Source: JANNVZ01 sp031418455 (GTDB lineage Bacteria; Bacteroidota; Bacteroidia; Flavobacteriales_D; Sanyastnellaceae). Taken from it: a DNA stretch of 6,520 nt. The notes beneath the pieces are model-generated. The model searched no databases, was not told the origin of the DNA, and was given only the letters and a program-made list of their open reading frames with translations. The position numbers were made by a program, and so were the translations under genes. Positions 6,419 to 6,520 of this stretch are shown in pieces; position 1 is the stretch's first letter, and each line of letters begins with the position of its first letter. The stretch spans positions 1-6,520 of the forward strand of contig JANOXJ010000087.1 of assembly GCA_031418455.1 (NCBI GenBank), given 5' to 3'.

Positions 6419-6520
6419 ATACTATTATGGCCGCAAGATGGGGCAATTATGAGCGCAGAGCAAAATTTGCGGAAGGTGGATGGTGAGAATTAAATCTATG
6501 ATTTTTATTTATAGATATGA
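6419..6520. other. Upstream region of pyrF, no supported gene
   Basis: These 102 bases should carry the pyrF promoter on the minus strand. The nearest match to a -7 box is AAATTTTG (minus strand, 6469-6462), one mismatch from TAnnTTTG, with no -33 partner. A short plus-strand frame is open from ATG at 6480 to the edge, but it is too short to judge. Confidence 0.25.

Noticed and set aside
6480..6520. Possible start of a plus-strand gene divergent from pyrF
   Set aside because: Only 13 codons are visible before the edge, with no ribosome binding site or promoter match; it cannot be judged.
1..6520. Defence system, prophage, IS element or CRISPR array
   Set aside because: No transposase, integrase, nuclease, toxin-antitoxin pair, long terminal repeats or spaced direct repeats were found; the genes are housekeeping or envelope-related.

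Overview
The window looks like a chromosomal piece of a Bacteroidota bacterium, probably near the Chitinophagales/Sphingobacteriia. The signs are an AT-rich genome, genes mostly without Shine-Dalgarno sites, promoter-like TAnnTTTG boxes, a lipoprotein of Bacteroidota style, and TruA and PyrF sequences close to those I know from this phylum. Isoleucine is mostly written ATA in most genes here (23 of 34 in the glycosyltransferase). No phage, IS, CRISPR, rRNA or tRNA signal was seen.

Layout. Positions 1-1967 (minus strand) hold a two-gene unit: truA (tRNA pseudouridine synthase) followed with no gap (TAAATG) by an MsbA-like ABC exporter that runs off the left edge. A divergent intergenic region (1968-2169) with two short palindromes separates it from a plus-strand group. 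That group is an uncharacterised lipoprotein (2170-2955), a membrane family 2 glycosyltransferase of the cellulose-synthase type (3093-4613), and two small secreted proteins (4641-5006 and 5171-5548) that are diverged paralogues of each other. On the minus strand, convergent with this group, lies pyrF (5621-6418, orotidine-5'-phosphate decarboxylase). The last 100 bases hold no gene I can support.

How the genes relate. TruA and PyrF are housekeeping enzymes. The ABC exporter, lipoprotein, glycosyltransferase and secreted proteins are all envelope-directed, so the middle of the window can be read as a cell-envelope group. Only the closeness of the glycosyltransferase to the first small secreted gene (27 bases, same strand) suggests real co-transcription. 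The part most worth a second look is the pair of small secreted proteins. They share a cysteine pair with 14-residue spacing and a C-terminal pattern that recalls the C-terminal domain of the gliding/type IX secretion protein GldM. The two copies differ in codon use.
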